Source of the DNA: Geobacter sp. UBA6151
GTDB lineage: Bacteria > Desulfobacterota > Desulfuromonadia > Geobacterales > Pseudopelobacteraceae
Assembly (NCBI GenBank): GCA_002423105.1
Contig: DIUT01000023.1
Coordinates: 3,030 to 21,532, forward strand
DNA: 18,503 bases
Direction: 5' to 3'
The notes beneath the pieces were generated by a model. It did not search any database. It was not told the origin of the DNA and saw nothing but the letters and a program-made list of their open reading frames with translations. Positions 1-7,114 of this stretch are shown here, one piece after another. The first letter of the stretch is position 1. The number at the start of each line of letters is the position of its first letter. The position numbers and the translations under genes were made by a program.

Positions 1-2
1 CG

Positions 3-1364
3 GTGATGCGGAACAGCACGAGAGACAATCAGGAACGGTTGCTTGCCTTTCTGGCCACGGGAATTTATTCCTCGCCGGAGATACAGCAGCGCTTTGGCTT
101 CAGTCAGCCGGTGATCTCCCGTTTGCTGACGCAGCTGGGCGACCGGGTGTTGGTGATTGGCAAGGCGCGCTCACGGCGCTACAGCAGGCTGCGTGACGTG
201 CGCGGGCTTGGCGGAGCATTTCCGGTCCATGCCATTGACGCCGACGGTAACGCCCGTTTGCTGGGCAGGCTGTGTGCTGTGGCTCAGACCGATTTTCTCT
301 GGCAGCCCCTTGATGACCGCGAGCAGGCATTCAAAAGCCTGCCCTGGTTTCTGGCAGATCTGTATCCGGATGGGTTTGTCGGGCGAGCCTTTGTGCGTAA
401 CTGCCATGAGGATCTGGGGCTTCCGCCGCGCAGTGTGGATTGGCGTGACGATCATGCGTTGATTGCCCTTGCCCGCCGGGGCGAAGATACAATGGGCAAC
501 CTGGTGGTGGGGCAGGAATCGCTGGACCGCTATTTCCGCATGGTTCAGACAACCGGCGCTACCATGGCTGCGGAAAAGCGGGAGGTTGAGTATCCCCGCC
601 TGGCGCAGGAGGCCATGGCAGGGCAACCTGTCGGGTCATCGGCAGGGGGAGAGCAGCCAAAGTTCACCACCGCACTGGAGCGGGACGGAACCGTTCAAAA
701 TCTGCTGGTGAAGTTTTCGCCGCCGCTGGTCACGGAAGAGGGCAGGCGCTGGGCAGACCTGCTGCTGTCTGAACACCATGCCCTGCGGATTGCGCAGCAG
801 GCCGGTATTCCGGCAGCCCGCAGCAGCGTTCTGGAGGCGGGTGGCCGTCTGTTTCTGGAGGTGCTTCGCTTTGACCGGACCGGCCTGTTCGGCCGTCTGC
901 CGATTATTTCCCTGCGTGCTGTTGATAATGAGTTTTACGGCTATCAGGACAACTGGATCAACGCGGCCAACCGGATGGAGAACGACGGCAGGCTGTCGGC
1001 GCAGGATGCCTCCCGTCTGCGCTGGCTTGCGGTCTTCAGCAACCTGATTGCCAACAACGATCAGCATTTCGGCAATGTCTCCCTGATTATGACCGAAGGC
1101 GGCAAAAGGTTTCAGCTAGCCCCGGCCTATGATCTTCTGCCGATGCTCTACCGCCCTCAGGATGGAGCAGCGCCAGCCCCCACGTTTTTACCCCCTGCTG
1201 CTGTTGCCGGAGCGCAGCGGGAATGGGGTTCGGCCCTTGATGCCGCCTGCGAATTCTGGGAAGAGGCGGGGGCGGATGAACGGATTTCAGAACCGTTCCG
1301 GGTGGTCTGTGCGGAAAATGCTGCGGCGGTGCGGAGGTTGTTGTCGGCTCCTCGGTTGCTGTAA
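3..1364 (+). CDS. yjjJ: HipA-family serine/threonine kinase toxin, YjjJ type
   Basis: HipA-fold kinases phosphorylate target proteins such as aminoacyl-tRNA synthetases and slow growth; the target here is unknown. About 453 aa. Residues 1-70 form a winged-helix-like DNA-binding region (SQPVISRLLTQLGD), as in YjjJ proteins, which have no separate HipB partner. The kinase part has the glycine-rich loop SSAGGEQPKF (212-221), a lysine in LLVKFSPP (K237) for ATP, the catalytic loop NNDQHFGN with D353, and the metal-binding Asp in APAYDLLP (D377). All are intact, so the kinase should be active. The start could be GTG at 3 or ATG at 6, and the gene may begin further upstream because the window opens here. 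No antitoxin gene lies downstream; the next gene is 133 bases away. The family call is confident; toxicity is inferred from the family. Confidence 0.88.
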   Translation: MMRNSTRDNQERLLAFLATGIYSSPEIQQRFGFSQPVISRLLTQLGDRVLVIGKARSRRYSRLRDVRGLGGAFPVHAIDADGNARLLGRLCAVAQTDFLWQPLDDREQAFKSLPWFLADLYPDGFVGRAFVRNCHEDLGLPPRSVDWRDDHALIALARRGEDTMGNLVVGQESLDRYFRMVQTTGATMAAEKREVEYPRLAQEAMAGQPVGSSAGGEQPKFTTALERDGTVQNLLVKFSPPLVTEEGRRWADLLLSEHHALRIAQQAGIPAARSSVLEAGGRLFLEVLRFDRTGLFGRLPIISLRAVDNEFYGYQDNWINAANRMENDGRLSAQDASRLRWLAVFSNLIANNDQHFGNVSLIMTEGGKRFQLAPAYDLLPMLYRPQDGAAPAPTFLPPAAVAGAQREWGSALDAACEFWEEAGADERISEPFRVVCAENAAAVRRLLSAPRLL

Positions 1365-1497
1365 TGCGAGTGCCACACAAGGTTTTAAGGGTTTTGAGCT
1401 GGAACAACGAATTCTTGCTCGGTGGTATTGCTTGAAACAAATGCGAGAGAAATCGGCGAGGTTTGAGAATAATTGAAGTAAGAGGGAGCGGGTTTGC

Positions 1498-2097
1498 ATG
1501 GAACCGCATGAGCTTGGGAAAAAATACGACAGGATCGCCCTGTGGTGGCATGAGCAGCACCGCGAATCGGCCTACGGTATACAACAGCTTGAACGGGCAA
1601 TGCGTTACGCCGTAGCCGGTGGCGGAACAGCGCTGGATGTGGGTTGTGGTGCCGGCGGCAGGGTCATCAATGCCTTGCTGGATCAGGGGTATGAAGTTAC
1701 CGGCATTGATGTGTCGCCAGAGATGATCAGGCTGGCTACCCGCAACCACCCGGACGCTGTGTTTCATCTGCAGGACATCTGCACCTGGGAACCGGACGGA
1801 ACATTCGACTTCATCGTTGCTTGGGACAGTATCTTTCATCTGCCGTTGCAGATGCAGCGGACCGTTATCGACAAGCTGTGCCGTTTGCTGAAGACGAACG
1901 GCATCGTGTTTTATTCGTTCGGCAATGCGACGGGCGACCACACCGATACTTGGCATGACGACGAGTTTTATTACAGCTCCATCGGCATGAATGGCAATCT
2001 GGCGGCATTGCTGGAGAACGGGTTGACCGTGCTGCATCTGGAACTGGATCAATTCCCGGAACAACGGCATGCATATGTCATTGGGCAAAAGCCATAA
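1498..2097 (+). CDS. class I SAM-dependent methyltransferase (small)
   Basis: A 199-aa Rossmann-fold methyltransferase that transfers a methyl group from S-adenosylmethionine to an unidentified acceptor. Motif I is ALDVGCGAGG (residues 45-54). The acidic residue that binds the SAM ribose is D71 in VTGIDVSPEM. Motif IV-like FDFIVAWDSIFHLP follows, then a post-motif at LLKTNGIVFYSF. It has no signal peptide or membrane segment, so it is cytoplasmic. The start ATG has the purine-rich site AGAGGGA (1481-1487). The end is unusual: its last codons overlap, in another frame, a reading frame that continues into a LysR-domain relic, which suggests old rearrangement just downstream. Its substrate cannot be read from sequence, and it is not evidently linked to the two methyltransferases at 4.1-5.6 kb. 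Confidence 0.9.
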   Translation: MEPHELGKKYDRIALWWHEQHRESAYGIQQLERAMRYAVAGGGTALDVGCGAGGRVINALLDQGYEVTGIDVSPEMIRLATRNHPDAVFHLQDICTWEPDGTFDFIVAWDSIFHLPLQMQRTVIDKLCRLLKTNGIVFYSFGNATGDHTDTWHDDEFYYSSIGMNGNLAALLENGLTVLHLELDQFPEQRHAYVIGQKP

Positions 2098-2209
2098 CTA
2101 TGTCATCTTGCATGGCGTGTCGGGTGCCGGGCCGTCAAGCATCTGGGGGCTGACCCAGTCCGCCATCAGCCTGCAGATCAAGAACCTGGAAAATAAGCTG
2201 GAGCCATGA
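2075..2209 (+). pseudogene. relic of a LysR-type regulator DNA-binding domain
   Basis: A 44-codon frame from ATG 2075 to TGA 2207-2209 ends with LTQSAISLQIKNLENKLE. This matches the recognition helix and following helix of LysR-type HTH domains (typically x-L-[TN]-Q-[SP]-A-[VI]-S-x-Q-I-[KR]-x-L-E). The segment before it (GVSGAGPSSIWG) does not resemble the normal first helix, and the frame stops right after the helix, with no effector domain. It overlaps the 3' end of the methyltransferase in another frame. It is best read as a fragment left when a LysR gene was deleted or replaced. It is unlikely to be functional. Confidence 0.6.
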
Positions 2210-2219
2210 GAAAAGCACG

Positions 2220-3140
2220 ATGACCTCTATACACGATGCCCTGATCCCCGTGCTGGCCCTGATCCTGACCGGTTTTGCCATCCGGCGCACCGGTTTCCTG
2301 CCCGAAGAGTTCTGGCCCGCCGCCGAAAAACTGACCTATTTTCTGCTGATGCCGGCGGTGCTGATTCACAACCTGGCTGGTAAAAAGATCAGTGATCTGC
2401 CCTGGCAGAAACTGCTGCTGACGGTGGAAGGGGCGGTCGTTGCCAGCGCGCTGCTGGTGACGCTCTGGGGGCTTGCAAACCGGCGCATGGGCGGTCCGTC
2501 TTTCACCTCACTCTTTCAGGGGGGCGTCCGCTTCAACACTTTTGTGGCTCTGGCTCTGGCGGAGAACCTTTACGGCCGGGACGGCCTGCTGTTGGCGGCT
2601 CTCGGGGCCGGTTTCATGATCATCCTGATCAACGTGCTGTGCGTTTCAGTCTTTTCGCTGGCTGTTGATAACGGCAGCGGCACCGATCTGCGCAAGCTGG
2701 CCGTGGATCTGGCGCGCAATCCGCTCATCCTGGGCTGTGTTATCGGTGTGGGGTTGAACATCCTGGGGTTGAAACTGCCGACGGCCATTGACGGTATTCT
2801 GGCGCTGGGGGGAAAGGCCGCCTTTCCGGTGGGATTGATGGCGGTGGGGGCTGCCTACCGGGCGGGCAATTTGGCTATGCACTGGCGACCGGTTGCGGTG
2901 AGCAGCACGGTGCAGTTTGTCTGCAAGCCGCTGATCGCCTGGGGGTTGGCCGGAGCGCTGGGGCTTTCCGGCATGGCAGCCGGGGTGGCGGTGCTGCTCT
3001 TCAGCGTGCCCACCGCCCCGTCGGCCTATATCCTCTCCCGCCAGATGGGCGGGGACCACGACAGCATGGCCACCATCATCACCGCGCAGACCTGCCTCTC
3101 CTTTTTCACCTTGCCGCTCACCATCTGGCTGTTCCGCTGA
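2220..3140 (+). CDS. AEC-family transporter (auxin efflux carrier-like)
   Basis: A 306-aa inner-membrane carrier with about ten hydrophobic segments in a five-plus-five arrangement. Family marks include the N-terminal DALIPVLALILTGFAIRRTG, the conserved RFNTFVALALAENLYG stretch near residue 100, the second-half LGGKAAFPVGLMAVGA, and FSVPTAPSAYILSRQMGGD near the end. AEC carriers move small organic acids such as malate or related anions; this substrate is unknown. The start ATG lacks a strong Shine-Dalgarno sequence. The gene ends 33 bases from the end of the convergent AraC-type regulator. AraC regulators of the NimR kind often sit beside transporters, so the regulator might serve it as well as the divergent operon; this is inference. 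Confidence 0.9.
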   Translation: MTSIHDALIPVLALILTGFAIRRTGFLPEEFWPAAEKLTYFLLMPAVLIHNLAGKKISDLPWQKLLLTVEGAVVASALLVTLWGLANRRMGGPSFTSLFQGGVRFNTFVALALAENLYGRDGLLLAALGAGFMIILINVLCVSVFSLAVDNGSGTDLRKLAVDLARNPLILGCVIGVGLNILGLKLPTAIDGILALGGKAAFPVGLMAVGAAYRAGNLAMHWRPVAVSSTVQFVCKPLIAWGLAGALGLSGMAAGVAVLLFSVPTAPSAYILSRQMGGDHDSMATIITAQTCLSFFTLPLTIWLFR

Positions 3141-3173
3141 AACAATACGTTGCAGAAGCCTTAACCGTTGTTC

Positions 3174-4004
3174 TTACTCATCCTGCTGCTGCCTCGCATA
3201 CTGCCGTGGTGATGCCCCCAGCTCTTTGCGGAACATCTCGATAAAGGCGCTCAAGCTCTGATAGCCTAGGTCAAAAGCGATTCTCGTCACTTGCTGTCCC
3301 TGGTCCAGCCGCTTGACCGTCTCCTGCAGGACCAGCCGCTTGCGCCAGACCCCGAAGGTCAGGCCGGTTTCCGCCGCAAACAGACGGGCCAGGGTGCGGC
3401 TGCTGGCCCCGGCCAGTGTGGCCCAGTGGTCAAGGCCGCGGTTGTCCTCCGGGTTTTCCAGCAGCGCTTCGATCACCCGCATCACCCGCCCGTCCCGTGC
3501 CATAGGCAGGTGCAGTGGCGTCTCCTCTGCCTGGCTCAGTTCATCCAGCAGCACTTGCATCAACCGCCAGCCCGCATCTTCCGGTCGGTACTCCTCGCCG
3601 ATCCGCACCGCCTTCAGGATCAGCTCTTTCAATAGCGGCGACACCCTCAGCACGGTACAGCGCAACGGCAACCCCGTGGTGGCGGTGGGGTCAATAAAAA
3701 GGTTGCGCAGAGCCACATCGCCGGGAAAGTAGACCTCATGTTCCTGGTCCGGCGGCACCCAGACCGCTTGGGATGGCGGCACCACCCAGATGTCCCGGCC
3801 GCAGATCACCCGCATCACGCCGCTGCTGGCGTAGATCAACTGCCCCCGTGGATGGGCGTGGACAGCAGCGCAGCCCACCTGCCGTGCCTGCAACCGTTGC
3901 GGACTCACCTCCAAGGCCAGGGGGATGACCGGCAGCGCGGCATCTAGCCGGTAGCCCAGCACAACTGGTGCTAGTCGTGTCAGTTTTGCGATATTCATTG
4001 ACAT
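3174..4004 (-). CDS. AraC-family transcriptional regulator with N-terminal cupin
   Basis: 276 aa. Residues about 40-115 form a cupin sensing domain (HAHPRGQLIYASSGVMRV, then VPPSQAVWVPPDQEHEV). Residues about 172-272 form the double HTH of AraC/XylS proteins, with first helix LAGASSRTLARLFAAETG and second IAFDLGYQSLSAFIEMFRKELG ending in SPRQY. It is NimR-like in layout. It is divergent from the five-gene operon starting at 4072, with 67 bases between, so it very probably controls that operon and itself. The start could be ATG 4002-4004 or the third codon, ATG 3996-3998. A predicted promoter places the transcript start at the second ATG. The effector is unknown. Confidence 0.92.
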   Translation of the reverse strand: MSMNIAKLTRLAPVVLGYRLDAALPVIPLALEVSPQRLQARQVGCAAVHAHPRGQLIYASSGVMRVICGRDIWVVPPSQAVWVPPDQEHEVYFPGDVALRNLFIDPTATTGLPLRCTVLRVSPLLKELILKAVRIGEEYRPEDAGWRLMQVLLDELSQAEETPLHLPMARDGRVMRVIEALLENPEDNRGLDHWATLAGASSRTLARLFAAETGLTFGVWRKRLVLQETVKRLDQGQQVTRIAFDLGYQSLSAFIEMFRKELGASPRQYARQQQDE

Positions 4005-4033
4005 ACTATAGAAAGATTGCCAGGCAGAGGCAA
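3998..4033 (-). promoter_or_regulatory. predicted sigma-70 promoter of the AraC-type regulator
   Basis: Reading the minus strand, a -35 box TTGCCT (4033-4028) and a -10 box TATAGT (4010-4005) are 17 bases apart. The -10 box abuts the first possible ATG. The expected transcription start falls at about 3998, the first base of the in-frame ATG of codon 3. That implies a leaderless mRNA or translation from that second ATG. Motif match only. Confidence 0.4.
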
Positions 4034-4056
4034 GGTATAGTTTCCTTACTTATACC
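4034..4056. promoter_or_regulatory. inverted repeat, possible operator in divergent promoter region
   Basis: GGTATA (4034-4039) and TATACC (4051-4056) form a 6-bp inverted repeat with 11 bases between. It overlaps a plus-strand -10-like TATAGT (4036-4041) for the operon starting at 4072; no good -35 box stands at 17 bases, which fits activator dependence. The Shine-Dalgarno AAGGAGG (4057-4063) follows immediately. A role as a binding site for the AraC protein is inferred. Confidence 0.35.
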
Positions 4057-4071
4057 AAGGAGGAAGCACCC

Positions 4072-4836
4072 ATGAACCGTAGCCATCAGAAACATATTGT
4101 GGAGCAGTTTACCCGGCAGGCTATTCCCTTTGCCAACCTGTTGAGGCATCTGGATGCCCTGGAGCTGTTGCTGAAGATGGCGCAGCCCGGTGAAAGCGAC
4201 ACCGTGCTGGATGTGGCCTGCGGTCCGGGACTAGTGGCCTGCGCCTTTGCTCCCTATGCCGGACAGGTGACTGGCATCGACATCACCCCGGCCATGATCG
4301 AACAGGCGCGGAAGCGGCAGCAGGAACAGGGGCTGGCCAACCTGGACTGGCTGGTGGGAGATGCCCTGCCGCTGCCATGGCCGGACAACAGCTTTTCACT
4401 GGTGATTACCCGCTACAGTTTTCACCATTTTCAGGTGCCGCAGGCGATGCTGGCGGAGATGATCCGAGTCTGCTACCCCGGCGGTCGGGTGCTGGTGGCG
4501 GATGTGGCTATGGACTCGACAAAGGTTGCAGCCTACGACCAGATGGAGCTGATGCGCGACCCCTCCCACACCCATGCCCTGACCACGGAGGAGTTTGCGG
4601 CGCTGTTCCGCAGTTCCGGCCTGGCTGACTGCAAACAGGCGGAATACGGCGTGGAGCTGGAACTGGAGGCGCAGCTTGCCGCCTCCTTCCCGGCGCCGGG
4701 TGACCGGGAACGGCTGCGAGAGAGGGTCATTGCCGATATCGGCAGGGACAGCCTGGGAATCAACGCCCGCCACCAGAATGGCCTGGTGCGTTACACCGTG
4801 CCCATCGGCGTTTTCGCGGGCAGGAAGGAGCGGTAG
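4072..4836 (+). CDS. class I SAM-dependent methyltransferase (UbiE/Methyltransf_11-like)
   Basis: 254 aa, first gene of the AraC-linked operon. Motif I is VLDVACGPG (D47 to G53), the ribose-binding acid is D70 in VTGIDITPAMIEQAR, motif IV-like SFSLVITRYSFHHF, and post-motif YPGGRVLVADVAMD. This is the layout of UbiE/MenG-like small-molecule methyltransferases. The C-terminal cap (residues about 180-250) differs from quinone enzymes, so the substrate is unknown. No cysteine-rich arsenite-methyltransferase signature is seen. It has a perfect AAGGAGG ribosome site and ends two bases before the next methyltransferase, so the two are translationally coupled. Confidence 0.9.
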   Translation: MNRSHQKHIVEQFTRQAIPFANLLRHLDALELLLKMAQPGESDTVLDVACGPGLVACAFAPYAGQVTGIDITPAMIEQARKRQQEQGLANLDWLVGDALPLPWPDNSFSLVITRYSFHHFQVPQAMLAEMIRVCYPGGRVLVADVAMDSTKVAAYDQMELMRDPSHTHALTTEEFAALFRSSGLADCKQAEYGVELELEAQLAASFPAPGDRERLRERVIADIGRDSLGINARHQNGLVRYTVPIGVFAGRKER

Positions 4837-4838
4837 CC

Positions 4839-5582
4839 ATGGACTGGATGAATTATGACGGCAAGTCAACGGTTGAGGATATCCGCAAACGGTTCGATGC
4901 CGACGTGGAGCGATTTTCCAATCTTGAAACCGGCCAGAGCGCAACCATTGATGCGCCGCTGGCCATGGAGCTGATCACTCACGCCGCGGTGGCGTCCAGT
5001 TCGCCGATCCGCCGGGCGTTGGATATCGGCTGCGGCGCGGGCAACAACACCCTCAAGCTGTTGCAGCTCGCAGCGGCCCCCTTTGACTGCGATCTGCTGG
5101 ATCTGAGCCTGCCGATGCTGGAACGGGCCAATGAACGGGTGCGACTGGCCACCCGCGGCACGGTCAGGATATTTCAGGGAGACTTCCGCAGGGTTGACCT
5201 GCCGGAACAGGGATATGACGTGATCCTGGCCGCGGCAGTGCTGCACCATCTGCGAGATGATACTGATTGGGAAACCGCCTTCAGCAAGCTTTACCGCCTG
5301 ACCGCGTCGGGGGGCAGCGTCTGGATTACTGATCTGGTGGCTCATGAAACCGGGCCGGTGCAGCAGATGATGTGGCAGCGCTATGAAGCGTACCTCTGCG
5401 GACTGGGGGGCGACGCTTACAGGGATAAAGTGGTGGACTACATCCAGCAGGAGGACAGCCCCCGGCCGGTGACCTGGCAACTGGATCTGCTGCGCCGCGC
5501 AGGCTTCAGCCGGGTGGAACTGCTGCACAAGAACTTCTGCTTTGCCGCCTTCGGGGCGGTGAAAAACGACAGGGCGTGCTGA
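4839..5582 (+). CDS. class I SAM-dependent methyltransferase (second of pair)
   Basis: 247 aa. Motif I is ALDIGCGAGN (D62 to N69), the acid loop is DLLDLSLPMLERA, motif IV YDVILAAAVLHHLRDD, and post-motif TASGGSVWITDLVAHE. Residues 1-45 add a helical lid (RFDADVERFSNLETGQSA). It starts two bases after the stop of the preceding methyltransferase and differs clearly from it, so it is not a recent duplicate; the two may act in sequence or as a heterodimer (inference). The terminal residues overlap a possible GTG start (5576) of the next frame, but that extension looks non-coding. The substrate is unknown. Confidence 0.9.
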   Translation: MDWMNYDGKSTVEDIRKRFDADVERFSNLETGQSATIDAPLAMELITHAAVASSSPIRRALDIGCGAGNNTLKLLQLAAAPFDCDLLDLSLPMLERANERVRLATRGTVRIFQGDFRRVDLPEQGYDVILAAAVLHHLRDDTDWETAFSKLYRLTASGGSVWITDLVAHETGPVQQMMWQRYEAYLCGLGGDAYRDKVVDYIQQEDSPRPVTWQLDLLRRAGFSRVELLHKNFCFAAFGAVKNDRAC

Positions 5583-5594
5583 ACGGTTGCATCG

Positions 5595-5626
5595 GCCGCA
5601 AAGGCGGTTATACTACCGCAAGCGGC
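5595..5626 (+). other. two-tier stem-loop between methyltransferase and Fe-S gene
   Basis: GCCGC (5595-5599) pairs with GCGGC (5622-5626), and inside it GCGGT pairs with ACCGC around the loop TATACT, separated by a small AAAG/AA internal loop. No T-tract follows, so it is not a standard terminator. It lies in the 86-base gap between the stop of the second methyltransferase and the preferred start of the membrane Fe-S gene. It could act as an intra-operon mRNA stabiliser or processing site. Confidence 0.4.
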
Positions 5627-5668
5627 AACTGTTCGCAGACTCCATCTTTGTTGAAGAAAGCCCGGTAT

Positions 5669-6538
5669 ATGAGAACAGCCACCGATACCAGCCCGCGTAG
5701 CGCCGCTATTCCCGGCCTTATCGGCATCGGCGTTGCGCTGCTGTTATACGCCATCTTCCGCTGGTGGGGATTCCTGGTGCTTTTCCCCTGGATCGGCTCT
5801 GCCATTTCCGTGGGTATCCTGATCGATCGCAGACTGGCCCGCAACCGCAAAGGGATCGGACGGCGCATCGCCCTGTTGCTGAACGTTCCGGCCCTGCTGC
5901 TGTTTGTACCCATTGCCAACAATGAAAACCTGCAACTTGAAGGGATTGTCCTGTTGCTTTCCATCGGCTTTTTCGGCAAGGGGGTGATCCATTATGCCGT
6001 GGCCAAGGTGTTTGGACCGCTTGTCTGGGGGCAGGGCTTCTGTTCCTGGGGCTGTTGGACCGCTGCCATCCTCGAATGGTTGCCCCTGCCGGAGGCGGGC
6101 AGAACACCGAAGCGGTTGAAGTCGTTGCGTTATCTGGCTCTGGCTCTCTCCATCGGCCTGCCGCTGGCCCTGATACTGGCAGCGGGCTTTGACGTGCGGC
6201 AGCAGTATTTTCGCAAACAGGAAATGCTCTGGATGTTCGCGGGTAACGGCGTCTATTATCTGCTGGCGGTGCCACTGGCGTTCTGGTTTAAAGACCGTCG
6301 GGCCTTCTGCAAGATTATCTGTCCGGTGGCGCTGATCATGAAAGTGCCGACCGCCTTCCGTCGCTTGCGAATGCGGCCGACAGCGGTAGACTGTGTGCAG
6401 TGCGGCGTTTGCACCCTGGTCTGTCCGATGGAAGTGCAGGTGATGGATGCCATTGCAGCGGGTCGTGATGTGGGTGATACGGAGTGCATCCACTGCGGCG
6501 CATGCCGCAACCGCTGCCCGGTAGGGGCCATATGCTGA
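5669..6538 (+). CDS. polytopic membrane 4Fe-4S protein, NapH/CcoG-like
   Basis: 289 aa from ATG 5669. An in-frame GTG at 5576 would add 31 residues without membrane or family character, so the ATG is preferred. About five to six hydrophobic segments are interleaved with a membrane cysteine pair FCSWGCW (C125, C129) and FCKIICP (C214, C218). Two ferredoxin motifs close the protein: CVQCGVCTLVCP (C242-C252) and CIHCGACRNRCP (C273-C283). NapH and CcoG/RdxA have this plan; NapH passes quinol electrons to a periplasmic partner, and CcoG handles copper. Here it may pass membrane electrons to a cytoplasmic or membrane reductase. The selenoprotein gene follows 30 bases later, making it the obvious candidate partner; that pairing is inference. 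Confidence 0.88.
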   Translation: MRTATDTSPRSAAIPGLIGIGVALLLYAIFRWWGFLVLFPWIGSAISVGILIDRRLARNRKGIGRRIALLLNVPALLLFVPIANNENLQLEGIVLLLSIGFFGKGVIHYAVAKVFGPLVWGQGFCSWGCWTAAILEWLPLPEAGRTPKRLKSLRYLALALSIGLPLALILAAGFDVRQQYFRKQEMLWMFAGNGVYYLLAVPLAFWFKDRRAFCKIICPVALIMKVPTAFRRLRMRPTAVDCVQCGVCTLVCPMEVQVMDAIAAGRDVGDTECIHCGACRNRCPVGAIC

Positions 6539-6568
6539 CTGACGCAGAACTGATTACGGGAGATCGTC

Positions 6569-7114
6569 ATGAAAGACCTGAGTGGACAGCAGGCGTTTCC
6601 TTTTGTTCTGAAAGATACCGCCGAGGGTGAACATTGCCTTGAAGAGTACCGGGGAAGCTGGCTTTTGCTGATGTTCCACCGCCACCTTGGCTGACTGCCC
6701 TGCCGGGCGCACATCACGCAGTTGCGTGATCATGAAGCGGAGCTGAACAACTTGAAGGTCAAGGTGGTGATCGTCACCTTTGAGAACGATTTCTTTGCCC
6801 GTTCCTACATGGAGGAGACCGGCCTCAACTGGCCGCTCTTAATCGATGCCGGACGGGAGCTGTACCACGCGTACGGCATGTTGAAGGCTTCTTTCTGGGA
6901 TCTGTGGGGACCGAAAAGCTGGCGAGTCTATCTACAGGAACTGTTAAAGGGACAGAAGCTGCACCGGCCCACCAACGACATCCATCAGCGGGGCGGTGAT
7001 GTACTGGTGGACCCGGACGGCATCATCCGCCTGCACCATGTGGGCACGGGACCGGCGGATCGCCCGTCGGTGGAGACGATAGTGAGTGTAATACGGAGCT
7101 TTCATGACCATTAA
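6569..7114 (+). CDS. selenocysteine-containing peroxiredoxin-like protein (AhpC/TSA_2 type)
   Basis: 181 aa with one in-frame TGA (6692-6694) read as selenocysteine at residue 42. The frame runs from ATG 6569, with SD-like GGGAGA (6558-6563), to TAA 7112-7114. Around the TGA it reads LLMFHRHLG-U-LPCRAHI; Cys-containing relatives of the AhpC/TSA_2 (PRXL2-like) group have RHxGCxxCR at this place, so U42 and C45 form the redox motif U-x-x-C of a thioredoxin fold. The fold continues as LNNLKVKVVIVTFEN, then WPLLIDAGRELYHAYGM, and the C-terminal GGDVLVDPDGIIRLHHV strand typical of the fold. A SECIS-like hairpin follows the TGA. It probably reduces a peroxide or another oxidised substrate. A gene caller would start it at 6722. 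The main alternative is a nonsense-mutated pseudogene, which the hairpin argues against. Confidence 0.85.
6692..6730 (+). promoter_or_regulatory. bacterial SECIS element for UGA recoding
   Basis: After the UGA (6692-6694) comes ATCACGC (6713-6719), loop AGTT (6720-6723), GCGTGAT (6724-6730): a perfect 7-bp stem with a 4-base loop whose second base is G. That G is 27 bases downstream of the UGA. Bacterial SECIS elements recognised by SelB have a short apical loop with a G among its first two bases at about 16-37 bases from the UGA, so both conditions are met. A second small hairpin GCCC-TGCC-GGGC (6697-6708) lies directly after the UGA. Confidence 0.75.

Noticed and set aside
1087..2088. Long minus-strand open frame opposite the kinase and methyltransferase genes
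   Set aside because: It runs antisense to two clear genes, has no domain, and is typical of GC-rich shadow frames.
4866..5528. Long minus-strand frame opposite the second methyltransferase
   Set aside because: Shadow of a real gene; low-complexity His/Gln-rich translation without a motif.
5576..5668. GTG start at 5576 for the membrane Fe-S protein
   Set aside because: The 31 extra residues have no membrane or family character, the region holds a stem-loop, and an ATG at 5669 fits the NapH-like start better.
6692..6694. TGA as a simple nonsense mutation making a pseudogene
   Set aside because: The TGA falls exactly on the expected redox Cys position, the rest of the frame is intact, the downstream gene overlap is kept, and a SECIS-like hairpin is properly placed.
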